This document shows positions 28,092-36,409 of a DNA stretch of 64,000 bases, piece after piece. Under the pieces are notes generated by a model. It was not told the DNA's origin. It was given only the letters and a program-made list of their open reading frames with translations, and did no database searches. Position 1 is the first letter of the stretch, and each line of letters starts with the position of its first letter. This DNA is from Marinomonas arctica. GTDB taxonomy: Bacteria; Pseudomonadota; Gammaproteobacteria; Pseudomonadales; Marinomonadaceae. The translations under genes and the position numbers were made by a program. The stretch spans positions 40,120-104,119 of the forward strand of contig NZ_QHJF01000028.1 in NCBI RefSeq assembly GCF_003259225.1, written 5' to 3'.

Positions 28092-28167
28092 GCCCAGATA
28101 GCTCAGTCGGTAGAGCAGAGGATTGAAAATCCTCGTGTCGGCGGTTCGATTCCGTCTCTGGGCACCA
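28092..28167 (+). tRNA. tRNA-Phe (GAA), copy 1
   Basis: 76-nt tRNA with encoded CCA. Acceptor GCCCAGA pairs with TCTGGGC; anticodon GAA at 28125-28127 in a loop closed by GAGGA/TCCTC; T-loop GTTCGATTCC. Identical to the copy at 28254. Confidence 0.98.
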
Positions 28168-28176
28168 TGATCAAAT

Positions 28177-28209
28177 AAAAAGCCTGCTATTTTTAGCAGG
28201 CTTTTTTTT
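28177..28209 (+). terminator. Terminator after first tRNA-Phe
   Basis: AAAAAGCCTGCTA and (T)AGCAGGCTTTTTTTT form a strong stem with a T tract, so the second tRNA needs its own promoter or read-through. Confidence 0.9.
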
Positions 28210-28253
28210 GGTTAAATCGGTTTCTTATCCATAAAACCGGTCTCTTCTTGTTT

Positions 28254-28329
28254 GCCCAGATAGCTCAGTCGGTAGAGCAGAGGATTGAAAATCCTCGTGT
28301 CGGCGGTTCGATTCCGTCTCTGGGCACCA
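28254..28329 (+). tRNA. tRNA-Phe (GAA), copy 2
   Basis: Sequence-identical duplicate of the tRNA at 28092, anticodon at 28287-28289, CCA encoded. No clear promoter lies between the copies. It forms the left border of the accessory islet. Confidence 0.98.
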
Positions 28330-28630
28330 TTGTAATATTTCCAACTTTTCCCGAATGCTTACTCTTCATTTTTGCATTTTGACGTATTCGTCATTGAGCA
28401 TTTCAAAATTCCAAACTCATCTTAAAGCACCTGTGCAGACCGCCTCTGTGGGCAACAGAGCAAAGACAATGTGTGTACACTAGCTGCAAGTCAGTATCCT
28501 GCCTAGTGACAAGTAACTTTACAGGTAAGCAAAAAGTGACTATGTTTGATGCTGTATAGGCCTCTCACACCAAGCAATTAGAGCTGAAATGTCATGCCTT
28601 TCCAAATTTTAGAAAGCAGCCTTTAAGTCT
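28330..28630. other. Non-coding stretch after tRNA-Phe
   Basis: No frame, RNA or repeat that I can support. No copy of the tRNA 3' end is obvious, so there is no direct att-site evidence here. Probably islet border debris. Confidence 0.4.
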
Positions 28631-28738
28631 TGGGGTCAGATCAAGAAACTAGGTTTACATATCTACTTGATTGCACTGAGGGTTTGAAGGGCATGCATAA
28701 CGCTGCCCCCTGACAGATTAGTTTTTGATCTGACCACA
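28631..28738. repeat. 108-bp inverted-repeat element (REP/MITE-like)
   Basis: The left end (28631-28648) has TGGGGTCAGATCAAGAAAC-type sequence and the right end (28721-28738) its inverse complement, sharing GGTCAGATCAA plus AAAC. The interior is non-coding. The GGTCAGATC ends resemble REP-type elements mobilised by REP-associated tyrosine transposases in other genomes; no transposase is present here. It abuts the antitoxin fragment exactly. Confidence 0.65.
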
Positions 28739-28884
28739 AATTCAAACGCGCTAAGCCTGCAAGTGAAGTTTTGTCCAATATTGTAGCGGCTCACAGCCGT
28801 GGTTGGCCGAAAGCCGATAACCCAAAAGTGTCTACTACGATTCGTTTAAGCCCAAACTCCACCAATAACGAAAAAATACCTTAA
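28738..28884 (+). pseudogene. Fragment of a BrnA-like antitoxin
   Basis: In-frame peptide KFKRAKPASEVLSNIVAAH followed by SRGWPKADNPKVSTTIRLSP resembles the middle of BrnA-family ribbon-helix-helix antitoxins (xxPKxxVxIRL then a helix). There is no start codon: the 5' side is the inverted-repeat element, and the C-terminal DNA-binding helices after RLSP are replaced by unrelated STNNEKIP and a stop. No BrnT toxin is seen nearby. A dead remnant. Confidence 0.6.
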
Positions 28885-28917
28885 AGCCCTCATGAAGGCT
28901 TTTTATTTTGAGAAAGG

Positions 28918-29190
28918 TTATTTATCAATAGCTTCTTTGGCCAGTATTTTGCCTTGCCCGTTTTGAAATTCGATAAAAGCATGAACGAATTTTTCTGTGT
29001 TGGGTTCTTGAATGATAGGTGTTAGTGAGATAAGGGCATTGGCTATTTTGCCAAAGGTTTCTAGGTCGACACCAAAGCGTTCTTTAAGCGGGGTGTCGTA
29101 ATCTTCGCCGCTATCGACCAATGCGTCTGCTTGGTCTGGAGTAAGTCCGAGAATTTTTTCTGCGAGTAGCTGTATTTGAATACGTTCCAT
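28918..29190 (-). CDS. Hypothetical protein, 90 residues
   Basis: Acidic, soluble-looking protein with no membrane segment. The region LTPDQADALVDSGEDYDTPLKERFGVDLETF is predicted helical. No family is recognised. AAGGAAA lies 7 nt before ATG, so translation is plausible. It is separated from the next upstream gene by a terminator, so it needs its own promoter. Located in the post-tRNA islet; role unknown. Confidence 0.6.
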   Translation of the reverse strand: MERIQIQLLAEKILGLTPDQADALVDSGEDYDTPLKERFGVDLETFGKIANALISLTPIIQEPNTEKFVHAFIEFQNGQGKILAKEAIDK

Positions 29191-29230
29191 ATAGATTTCC
29201 TTTTCTTAGTTGCAGGTTAGGGTGCAAATA

Positions 29231-29260
29231 AAAAGGCCCCTCATGAAAGAGGAGCCTTTT
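29231..29260 (-). terminator. Terminator hairpin of the 54-residue gene
   Basis: AAAAGGCCCCTC and GAGGAGCCTTTT pair with one mismatch around an ATGAAA loop; read on the minus strand it follows the stop codon at 29259 and ends in TTTTTAT. Confidence 0.75.
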
Positions 29261-29423
29261 AGGTAGATTCTTGCAATGCGACAACTAGGCTTTCTTGAGA
29301 GTCTTCCATACCTTCAACAACACATGCCAACAACGAGCTAATTTGTTCGCTCGTGACCGTTGTTTTTTGATCTATGATATCCGAAGACATTCTAATCAAA
29401 TTACGCACCTTGTTGTTTCTCAT
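29259..29423 (-). CDS. Small hypothetical protein, 54 residues
   Basis: ATG at 29423 preceded by GGTGGAG (6-nt spacing) and followed by a terminator, so it looks like a genuine small gene. The peptide starts MRNNKVRNLIRMSSDIIDQK and has a helical, mildly acidic C-terminal half (LLACVVEGMEDSQESLVVAL). No membrane span or family recognised. It lies 100 bp downstream of the HTH gene, same strand. Confidence 0.6.
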   Translation of the reverse strand: MRNNKVRNLIRMSSDIIDQKTTVTSEQISSLLACVVEGMEDSQESLVVALQEST

Positions 29424-29521
29424 CAGGCTCCACCCTCGTTTAGCCTTTTATCTGATCCCCTATATTGAACGGTTTTTGTTTTTTGTCAATTTTTGTACAC
29501 TTTAATATACAAAAAATATCG

Positions 29522-29827
29522 TTAGAAGTTGCTAACAACGTACTTTACGCCAAAGTAGTTTGCGAGCTTGTTCATATTGGTGATACAGATAGCTCGCTTT
29601 TCACTATGAAATTGGTGAATGTACGCTTGGCTTATATCCGTATACTCCGCTAATAGGCGATAGCTTCCTTTGCGTTTTCTGCCGTTAATGATGCTGCTGC
29701 TCGAGGTGAACTCGGTGATTTTCTTTCTGAGTTGTTCTTCAAGCTCCTCAACACCGACAGCGTGGTACTCTGTGGTAATGTTTAAATCAAATGAAACGCC
29801 TGTTTTTTCCTTCTCTTGGGTTCCCAT
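29522..29827 (-). CDS. Small HTH (XRE-like) regulator
   Basis: 101 residues. The C-terminal half (about 60-98: YRLLAEYTDISQAYIHQFHS then NMNKLANYFGV) fits a lambda-repressor-type helix-turn-helix; the N-terminal half is charged and helical (VEELEEQLRKKITEF). GGAG precedes ATG. It starts 10 bp after the fatty acid hydroxylase gene stop, so the two are probably one transcript. Typical of phage or islet regulators; target unknown. Confidence 0.65.
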   Translation of the reverse strand: MGTQEKEKTGVSFDLNITTEYHAVGVEELEEQLRKKITEFTSSSSIINGRKRKGSYRLLAEYTDISQAYIHQFHSEKRAICITNMNKLANYFGVKYVVSNF

Positions 29828-29836
29828 GATGTTCTC

Positions 29837-30550
29837 CTATTTGTCGAATCGTAAATATGGCCATGCTTTGTTTGAGTCTTTAAATCCTAGTCCGTTAAAG
29901 CCACTGTGGTGGAATCGTAATGTGCCAAAAATTAAATCCCAAAGGGCTAACGGGCTGTAGTTGTATTTATGCAGCCCTTTCTGGTGGTGGATAATATGCT
30001 GTTCTGGAATTTGAATAATATAGCCAAGTGGGCGTATCCAGCGAGGCAGTTTAATATTGGCGTGATGGAAGGTTTCTAATATGCCTTCTATCACTAGAGC
30101 CATTGCGACGGCATTGGCACTGACATCCAAAATAATTTTACCCAATGCAAACAATATGACGGTGTTTACCACCATTTCTAATGGGTGCCTATAAAATGCC
30201 ACGCGACTGTCCATGTGAGAAGTGCTGTGGTGCATTTTATGTAGATATTTCCATGCTGTTGGCATCGCGTGCTTTGCTCTGTGAGCCCAGTAGTTAACAA
30301 GCGAATAGATAAGATAGAAGATTATACCTTCTATAAGGGGGTCTTCATTTATTTCTATGCCTATTCCGGCAATATTTATCCACCCAAAAAACATTATTTG
30401 GGCGAATATTGCGCCAATACTCATTAAGAAACACAGCATGGAGCTAAACCCCTTTTGTGTTTGCCACTGTTTGTTGGGAAAGATCCTTTCTAGTAGAAAG
30501 CTAATCAAGAAAAAAATTGCTTGTATTGCAATCAGGTTGGTAATGAACAT
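29837..30550 (-). CDS. Sterol desaturase / fatty acid hydroxylase family membrane protein
   Basis: 237 residues with about four hydrophobic helices and the histidine clusters of the di-iron membrane hydroxylases: HRAKH (about 90-94), HKMHH (about 104-108), FHHANIKLP and HIIHH. Such enzymes hydroxylate or desaturate lipid chains or carotenoids using O2. The substrate cannot be told. AAGGAG lies 8 nt before ATG. It heads a small minus-strand run with the HTH gene in the tRNA-adjacent islet and is AT-rich relative to the core genes. Confidence 0.85.
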   Translation of the reverse strand: MFITNLIAIQAIFFLISFLLERIFPNKQWQTQKGFSSMLCFLMSIGAIFAQIMFFGWINIAGIGIEINEDPLIEGIIFYLIYSLVNYWAHRAKHAMPTAWKYLHKMHHSTSHMDSRVAFYRHPLEMVVNTVILFALGKIILDVSANAVAMALVIEGILETFHHANIKLPRWIRPLGYIIQIPEQHIIHHQKGLHKYNYSPLALWDLIFGTLRFHHSGFNGLGFKDSNKAWPYLRFDK

Positions 30551-30568
30551 TTCAAATCTCCTTTCATA

Positions 30569-31091
30569 ATGGAGACTTGAGGCTACTACTATCGATCTTT
30601 TTTAATCATGCCTTTTGCAACGTACAATGTACATTTTATAAAAACTTAGCGTCAAATTTGGCGGTTTTTGCTGCAAATGTTATGCTCTCCTTTCTAGTTT
30701 AGGTTTCTCTGTAGACGGTTTCCTTGTGCTTCATTCACTTTCTTTTATTACATAACGTAACCAATATTAAATCTTCAAAACTCGTTGTTTTGGCTATGCT
30801 TAGACCATCTATGATGTAGCAAGTGGATATGATGGGAGTGATGACGGTCGTCGCCTTAACTACGATGGGGTATTTTAGCCTTGGTGTGGTTGGCTGTTGT
30901 GATTTCGCTAGGTTACTCAACGATTATTTAGCCTACTCATGGCTTGGCAGTTGCAGCATCTATCTTTTTCTTAAACAAGCGCCGCTCGGTATTTTTCTCG
31001 ATTCTTTATTGCTAAATATTGCAAAACCTATTTCACAAGACAAGTTAATAATGATACTTACAAAATGGCTTCCTTAGGAGAGAGTGCTAAA
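30569..31091. other. Non-coding or decayed stretch
   Basis: No gene I can support. From about 30860 one + frame reads like membrane protein (WGILALVWLAVVISLGYS, stop, then GLAVAASIFFLNKRR), which may be a decayed gene; a longer overlapping frame from 30823 lacks a ribosome site and has odd composition. The hydroxylase promoter must lie at its left end. Confidence 0.4.
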
Positions 31092-31205
31092 ATGGAAGGA
31101 TTGACTATACAAAGCAGCAGTGGCCAGTTGCCTAATCGTTATCAAGCCTTGAGAGAGGAGTTCGGTGCTTTGGTCATTGCTCTCAATCAAGAAATTTTGC
31201 GTTAA
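31092..31205 (+). CDS. Possible 37-residue peptide
   Basis: ATG 31092 preceded by AGGAGAGAG; the peptide MEGLTIQSSSGQLPNRYQAL continues to NQEILR and looks soluble and helical. An in-frame ATG lies nine codons upstream. It might instead be the surviving tail of the decayed gene in the preceding gap. No family recognised. Confidence 0.35.
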   Translation: MEGLTIQSSSGQLPNRYQALREEFGALVIALNQEILR

Positions 31206-31303
31206 TTCCTATCTAATTGACCTTTTATCGCCTTTTCGTTTTTGCCTATTAGGCTTTCATCTCAGCTATTTCCCCCTTTTTATCTACTCTTTTTCCGCTA
31301 AAA

Positions 31304-31339
31304 GTTTCATTTGAATGGTAATTGTATTTCAAATGAAAC
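31304..31339. promoter_or_regulatory. Perfect 12-bp inverted repeat upstream of ugpB
   Basis: GTTTCATTTGAA (31304-31315) and TTCAAATGAAAC (31328-31339) with a 12-nt spacer, about 85 bp before ugpB. Each arm is itself near-palindromic (TTTCATTTGAA). It is the best candidate operator for the DeoR/GlpR-type repressor encoded at the end of the same operon. No PHO box is evident. Confidence 0.7.
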
Positions 31340-31421
31340 CTAACTATCATCAAAGTGAAATATTTTCTTTCTATAGTGGTTCTTTCTTTTCTAATAAAAA
31401 CTCATTGTGAGGAACACGGAA

Positions 31422-32723
31422 ATGCATAATTTGAAGTTAGCGTCGGTGGTTGTTGGGTTGGCTATGGCAAGTTCGGGCTTTGCGGCGACACAAATAGAGT
31501 GGTGGCACGCTATGGGTGGTGCCAATGGTGAGAAGGTTGATGAAATGGCGAAGGCCTTCAATGATTCTCAGAGCGATTACGAAGTTAAGCCCGTTTATAA
31601 AGGCAACTATACGGAAACCATGACGTCGGCGATTGCGGCGTTCCGCGCTAAGCAACAGCCAGCTATCGTACAAGTATTTGAAGTGGGTACAGCCAGTATG
31701 ATGGCGGCCAAAGGCGCGATCTATCCTGTGTATCAGTTGATGAAAGACTCAGGTCAGCCATTCGATGAAAGTGTGTATTTAAGCGCTGTTACCGGTTATT
31801 ACTCCAACAGCGAAGGGCAGATGCTTTCCATGCCTTTCAATAGTTCAACGCCAGTTTTGTATTACAACAAAGATTTGTTCAAAAAAGCGGGCATCGATCA
31901 AGCGCCTAAAACTTGGCAAGAAGTCGAAAGTGTGGCTAAAAAGTTACAAGCATCGGGTGTGACGTGTGGTTTCACCACGGCTTGGCAGTCTTGGGTTCAG
32001 TTAGAAAACTTAAGTGCTCGCCATAACGTGCCGTTTGCGACGTTGGAAAACGGTTTTGCGGGAGTGAAAACCGAGCTCACATTCAATGGTCCATTGCAAG
32101 TGGCTCACATTGAGAAAATGGGCGAATGGCAAAAGAACGGCATTTTTAGTTATTCTGGTCGTACCAACGATGGTGCGGCGAAGTTCTACAGCCAAGAATG
32201 TGCCATGTTTACCGAATCGTCAGCGGGTTACGCTGGTATCAAGCGTAATGCGACTTTTGATTTCGGTGTGTCCGAGTTGCCTTATTGGGAAGGTAAGGTG
32301 CAGCAGCCTTCTAATACCATTATCGGTGGTGCGTCTTTGTGGGTATTGCAAGGCCATTCTAAAGAAGAATACAAAGGTGTGGCGTCTTTCCTGAGCTACT
32401 TGTCTAAAGCGTCTGTACAAGCGGATTGGCACCAGTTTTCAGGTTACTTGCCAATTACTAAGGCGGCGTATGATTTGACCAAAGAACAAGGTTTCTACGC
32501 AGCAAACCCAGGTACAGAAACGGGTGTCATGCAAATGACAACGGGCACGCCTACGGCAAATACTAAGGGTTTGCGTTTGGGTAACTTTGTACAGATCCGT
32601 GGCATCATTGATGAAGCATTAGAGTCTGTATGGAGCGGAGATGTGGATGCTCAAACGGCTCTTAATACGGCGGTTGAGCGTGGTAATGCGCAACTTCGCC
32701 GTTTTGAAAAAGCGAATGATTAA
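31422..32723 (+). CDS. ugpB: sn-Glycerol-3-phosphate ABC transporter, binding protein
   Basis: 433-residue periplasmic solute-binding protein (family 1) with a signal peptide cut after SSGFAA (about 1-22). IEWWHAMGGANGEKVDEMA, NSSTPVLYYNKD, and YSGRTNDGAAKFYSQECAM match UgpB closely. It captures glycerol-3-phosphate and glycerophosphodiesters. ATG 31422 has GAGGA 9 nt upstream and gives a proper signal peptide; an upstream TTG is disfavoured. A terminator separates it from ugpA, which should keep the binding protein in excess. Confidence 0.95.
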   Translation: MHNLKLASVVVGLAMASSGFAATQIEWWHAMGGANGEKVDEMAKAFNDSQSDYEVKPVYKGNYTETMTSAIAAFRAKQQPAIVQVFEVGTASMMAAKGAIYPVYQLMKDSGQPFDESVYLSAVTGYYSNSEGQMLSMPFNSSTPVLYYNKDLFKKAGIDQAPKTWQEVESVAKKLQASGVTCGFTTAWQSWVQLENLSARHNVPFATLENGFAGVKTELTFNGPLQVAHIEKMGEWQKNGIFSYSGRTNDGAAKFYSQECAMFTESSAGYAGIKRNATFDFGVSELPYWEGKVQQPSNTIIGGASLWVLQGHSKEEYKGVASFLSYLSKASVQADWHQFSGYLPITKAAYDLTKEQGFYAANPGTETGVMQMTTGTPTANTKGLRLGNFVQIRGIIDEALESVWSGDVDAQTALNTAVERGNAQLRRFEKAND

Positions 32724-32731
32724 ATAAAAGC

Positions 32732-32767
32732 AGTGCCCTCATGTGTCATGCGTGAGGGCACTTTTTA
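32732..32767 (+). terminator. Partial terminator between ugpB and ugpA
   Basis: AGTGCCCTCA (32732-32741) pairs with TGAGGGCACT (32753-32762), followed by TTTT. Within an operon this normally reduces permease relative to binding-protein expression. Confidence 0.85.
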
Positions 32768-32821
32768 TTGCTGCGATGGTGTGTTTTTTTATTTGTCTTT
32801 TTCTTTTGTTTGGATTGTCCG

Positions 32822-33700
32822 ATGACAGTTACCTTTCCCCAAAAGGGTTTACCTTGGTTATTGCTTTTGCCCCAGTTGCTGATAACCGCCATTTTCTTTC
32901 TTTGGCCTGCTGAGCAAGCCTTAGAGCAAGCGTTTTATCAAGAAGACGCGTTTGGTCTGAGTCGTGAATTTATTGGTTTGGAAAACTTTGCTGATTTATT
33001 TTCAAACCCCTTATATTACCAATCTATTTTAACCACCTTGGTGTTCAGTTTTTCTGTGGCCATTGTGGGCATGTCGGTGGCCTTGTTGTTGGCGGTGATG
33101 GCGGATCGGGTGATTCGCGGCAAGTTGGCGTATCAAACCTTATTGATTTGGCCGTACGCGGTGGCACCGGCATTGGCGGGTGTGTTGTGGTGGATTTTAT
33201 TTGATCCGAGCATGGGGCCGATTGCCTTGTGGTTGAAGTCTGCGGGTGTCGATTGGAACCATTATCTTGATGGTAGCCAAGCGATGATATTGGTGGTGAT
33301 AGCCTCCACTTGGAAGCAAATCAGTTACAACTTCTTATTTTTCCTAGCGGGTTTGCAAGCCGTGCCGCGTTCGCTGATTGAAGCGGCAGCGATTGACGGT
33401 GCGAGTCCGTTTAAACGCTTTTGGACCATTGTTTTTCCGTTGTTGTCTCCGACGACGTTTTTCTTGTTGGTTGTTAACCTTGTGTACGCTTTCTTCGAAA
33501 CCTTCGGGGTGATTGATGCGACCACCAAAGGCGGCCCAGGGCAAAGTACGACGACCTTAGTTTATAAGGTATTTGATGACGGTTTTGTTGGCTTGGATCT
33601 TGGTGGATCGGCGGCGCAGTCTGTGGTGTTGATGGGCATTGTTGGCCTGATGACGGTCATTCAGTTTCGCTTTATTGAGCGTAAGGTGCAGTACTCATGA
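32822..33700 (+). CDS. ugpA: sn-Glycerol-3-phosphate ABC transporter permease UgpA
   Basis: 292 residues (E. coli UgpA 295), six membrane helices, and the ABC-permease EAA loop [58 protein letters not shown] and [11 protein letters not shown] match UgpA specifically. The ATG at 32822 aligns with the family start although its ribosome site is weak. Its stop overlaps the ugpE start by 4 bp. Confidence 0.95.
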   Translation: MTVTFPQKGLPWLLLLPQLLITAIFFLWPAEQALEQAFYQEDAFGLSREFIGLENFADLFSNPLYYQSILTTLVFSFSVAIVGMSVALLLAVMADRVIRGKLAYQTLLIWPYAVAPALAGVLWWILFDPSMGPIALWLKSAGVDWNHYLDGSQAMILVVIASTWKQISYNFLFFLAGLQAVPRSLIEAAAIDGASPFKRFWTIVFPLLSPTTFFLLVVNLVYAFFETFGVIDATTKGGPGQSTTTLVYKVFDDGFVGLDLGGSAAQSVVLMGIVGLMTVIQFRFIERKVQYS

Positions 33701-34545
33701 TCGAGAATCGACCTTGGTTAACCTTTGTAAGCCACGCGACGTTATTGACGGGGATTGCTTTGGTGGCATTGCCTGTGTGGATGGCCTTGGTGGCCTCGAC
33801 TCATCCTGCGTCGGCGTTTGGTGTTGGGCATATTCCTCTGTGGTTTGGTGATGCTGGCGCAGAAACATGGGGCGCTGTGCTATTCGACAAAGCCGGTAAC
33901 GGTGTCGACGTGCCAGTGTGGTTTATGATGCTGAACTCCCTGATTATGGCGTTGGGCATTACCTTTGGCAAAATTGCTATTTCGTTGTTGTCGGCGTACG
34001 CCATTGTGTTCTTCCGCTTTCCATTTCGAAACCTGTGTTTTTGGATCATTTTCATGACCCTAATGTTACCCGTTGAGGTGCGCATTGTGCCGACTTACGA
34101 GGTGGTGGCGAATCTGGATCTGCTTAACAGTTACACGGGGTTAACTTTGCCACTGATTGCCAGTGCGACAGCGACTTTCTTGTTTCGTCAGTGTTTCTTG
34201 AGCATTCCGGGGGAGTTAGTCGAAGCGGCTCGGATGGATGGTGCTGGGCCATGGCGGTTCTTTTTTGACATCTTGTTACCCTTGTCTCGAACCAATATCG
34301 CCGCGTTGTTTGTTATTTTGTTTATTTACGGTTGGAATCAATACCTCTGGCCTTTGTTGATCACCACAGACGATGCCTATTACACCTTGGTAATGAGTAT
34401 TAAGCGCATGTTGTCAGTAACAGACGGTGATATTGCGTGGAACCAGATTATGGCCACCACCTTATTAGCGATGTTGCCACCGGTTGCGGTAGTGATTGGT
34501 ATGCAGAAGCTGTTTGTAAAAGGCTTAGTGGATTCGGAGAAGTAG
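33697..34545 (+). CDS. ugpE: sn-Glycerol-3-phosphate ABC transporter permease UgpE
   Basis: 282-residue partner permease with six helices and EAA loop [20 protein letters not shown] (about 173-192). [14 protein letters not shown] and [13 protein letters not shown] are shared with UgpE and other MalG-type permeases. ATGA overlap with ugpA couples translation. Confidence 0.95.
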   Translation: MIENRPWLTFVSHATLLTGIALVALPVWMALVASTHPASAFGVGHIPLWFGDAGAETWGAVLFDKAGNGVDVPVWFMMLNSLIMALGITFGKIAISLLSAYAIVFFRFPFRNLCFWIIFMTLMLPVEVRIVPTYEVVANLDLLNSYTGLTLPLIASATATFLFRQCFLSIPGELVEAARMDGAGPWRFFFDILLPLSRTNIAALFVILFIYGWNQYLWPLLITTDDAYYTLVMSIKRMLSVTDGDIAWNQIMATTLLAMLPPVAVVIGMQKLFVKGLVDSEK

Positions 34546-34547
34546 TC

Positions 34548-35615
34548 ATGACGGACGTTATTTTAGAAAAAGTGGGCAAGACCTACCCTAATGGTTATCA
34601 CGCGATTCCAAGCGTCGATTTATCGATTGAAGAAGGCGAGTTTATTGTGTTGGTTGGCCCTTCTGGCTGTGGTAAATCTACTCTGCTGCGTATGGTTGCT
34701 GGGTTGGAAAGTATTTCCACAGGCGAGCTGCGCATTCGTGGCGAGCGTATGAATGAAAAAGAGCCTGCGGACCGTGACATTGCGATGGTGTTTCAGAACT
34801 ATGCCTTATACCCACACATGACGGTCTATGACAACATGGCTTATGGTTTGAAAAATCGAGGCATGGCAAAAGACCTGATTGCGGAAAAAGTCAGTGATGT
34901 GGCGGCTATGTTGGGGTTAACGGAGTTGCTGCAGCGTAAACCACGTCAGTTATCCGGTGGTCAACGTCAGCGTGTTGCCATGGGACGTGCCATGGTTCGA
35001 GATCCGAAAGTGTTCTTGTTTGATGAGCCTTTGTCGAATCTAGATGCAAAGTTGCGTGTGCAGATGCGTGTTGAAATTCGTCAATTGCAGCGTAAGTTAG
35101 GCACCACGACCTTGTACGTGACCCACGATCAGGTAGAAGCCATGACCTTGGCAGATCGCTTGGTGGTGTTGAACAAAGGCAAGGCTGAACAGATCGGTAC
35201 ACCAATGGATTTGTACAATAAACCGGCTACGCCATTTGTGGCGGCGTTTATTGGTTCGCCTTCGATGAATTTGCTTGATGCTCATTTGACTGAGCAAGGC
35301 ATCACGGTATCCGATGAATTAACTCTACCATTGTCTCATCCGCACCGAGGGGCGATTGTCTGGGGGATTCGTCCTGAACATTTAGACGTCAGTGACGAGC
35401 ATAATGCCGATTTCGCTTTGCGTATTCAGGCAGTAGAATCGTTAGGAGCCGAGACGTTAATTCACGGTAAGGTGGAAACGACCTCTGGTCAAGGCGACGC
35501 TATGGTGGTACGTCTTTCTGGACCGCATTTACCGGATATTAATAGCCTTATGTGGCTCAAGGCGCCAGCTCAATACTGGCATTTATTCGACGCAGTAACT
35601 CAACAGAGATTGTGA
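34548..35615 (+). CDS. ugpC: sn-Glycerol-3-phosphate ABC transporter ATPase
   Basis: 355 residues. Walker A GPSGCGKST (about 36-44), Q-loop QNYALYP, signature LSGGQ, Walker B FLFDEP and switch His in VTHDQ, followed by a C-terminal TOBE/OB domain (about 240-355) as in MalK-type ATPases. It energises UgpAE. ATG 34548 follows GGAGAAGTAGTC and lies 2 bp after the ugpE stop; the in-frame extension upstream overlaps ugpE and is not used. Confidence 0.95.
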   Translation: MTDVILEKVGKTYPNGYHAIPSVDLSIEEGEFIVLVGPSGCGKSTLLRMVAGLESISTGELRIRGERMNEKEPADRDIAMVFQNYALYPHMTVYDNMAYGLKNRGMAKDLIAEKVSDVAAMLGLTELLQRKPRQLSGGQRQRVAMGRAMVRDPKVFLFDEPLSNLDAKLRVQMRVEIRQLQRKLGTTTLYVTHDQVEAMTLADRLVVLNKGKAEQIGTPMDLYNKPATPFVAAFIGSPSMNLLDAHLTEQGITVSDELTLPLSHPHRGAIVWGIRPEHLDVSDEHNADFALRIQAVESLGAETLIHGKVETTSGQGDAMVVRLSGPHLPDINSLMWLKAPAQYWHLFDAVTQQRL

Positions 35616-35622
35616 GATTGGT

Positions 35623-36381
35623 ATGCAAAATGACACGCTTGTGAAGCAGGATATTTTGAAGACAAAAGTAATGGGTCATCGAGGGGCGGCATTATTGGCG
35701 CCAGAAAACACCTTGGCGTCGATTCGTGCCGCGGCCGATGTGGGTGCGACGTGGGTGGAAATTGATGTGTATTTGATCGCCGAAGGTGGGTTAATCATTT
35801 TCCACGATGACAGCCTTGATCGTTGCACGAATGGATCGGGTGTGACACGTGAAGCGCGTCCAACCGAAGTGGCGGAATTGGATGCAGGGTCTTGGTTCTC
35901 TGATGCGTTTGCGGGCGAGAAAGTGCCAACCTTGTTGGAAGCGTTGGAATGCATTCAGTCGTTGAATCTGGGTTTGAATCTTGAGATTAAACACGACAGC
36001 GCCGATGTGGAAAATATCGTACCAGCGGTGATGGCGATGTTGCGTGATCACTGGGGAGACAACAACAAGTTGATGATTTCCAGTTTTAATCTGGCGGCGT
36101 TAGAGCTGTGTTACGAGATTGATCCTCAGCGCCATCTTGCGCCTTTGTATGAAGAGATTCCAGACGATTGGCAAGAGCAGCTTGCAGGTATTGAAGCATA
36201 CAGTCTGAATTGTGATTACTCCCGTTTGACCGAAGCGCAAGCGCGTGCGGTGAAAGCCGCGGGGTATAAATTGCTGTGTTATACCGCCAATGATCCACAA
36301 AAAGTGGAAGCACATTGGGAGTGGGGCATGGATGCCGTTATTACCGACGATCCGACGAAGTTCGCGTTCTTGTCGGAATAA
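35623..36381 (+). CDS. ugpQ: Cytoplasmic glycerophosphodiester phosphodiesterase
   Basis: 252-residue GDPD TIM barrel. It hydrolyses imported glycerophosphodiesters to glycerol-3-phosphate and an alcohol. Catalytic and metal motifs are MGHRGAALLAPENT (about 18-31), EIDVY, HDDSLDRCTNGSG and LEIKHD. No signal peptide, which fits UgpQ rather than periplasmic GlpQ. It follows ugpC by 7 bp. Confidence 0.94.
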   Translation: MQNDTLVKQDILKTKVMGHRGAALLAPENTLASIRAAADVGATWVEIDVYLIAEGGLIIFHDDSLDRCTNGSGVTREARPTEVAELDAGSWFSDAFAGEKVPTLLEALECIQSLNLGLNLEIKHDSADVENIVPAVMAMLRDHWGDNNKLMISSFNLAALELCYEIDPQRHLAPLYEEIPDDWQEQLAGIEAYSLNCDYSRLTEAQARAVKAAGYKLLCYTANDPQKVEAHWEWGMDAVITDDPTKFAFLSE

Positions 36382-36409
36382 CCATACTTTGTGGCATTAA
36401 GGTTGTTTT

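Noticed and set aside
28330..28918. Integrase or att site directly after tRNA-Phe
   Set aside because: No integrase gene and no visible second copy of the tRNA 3' end within the window.
30823..31077. 84-codon frame as a membrane protein gene
   Set aside because: No ribosome site, cysteine-rich odd composition, and another frame of the same stretch looks more protein-like but is broken by stops.
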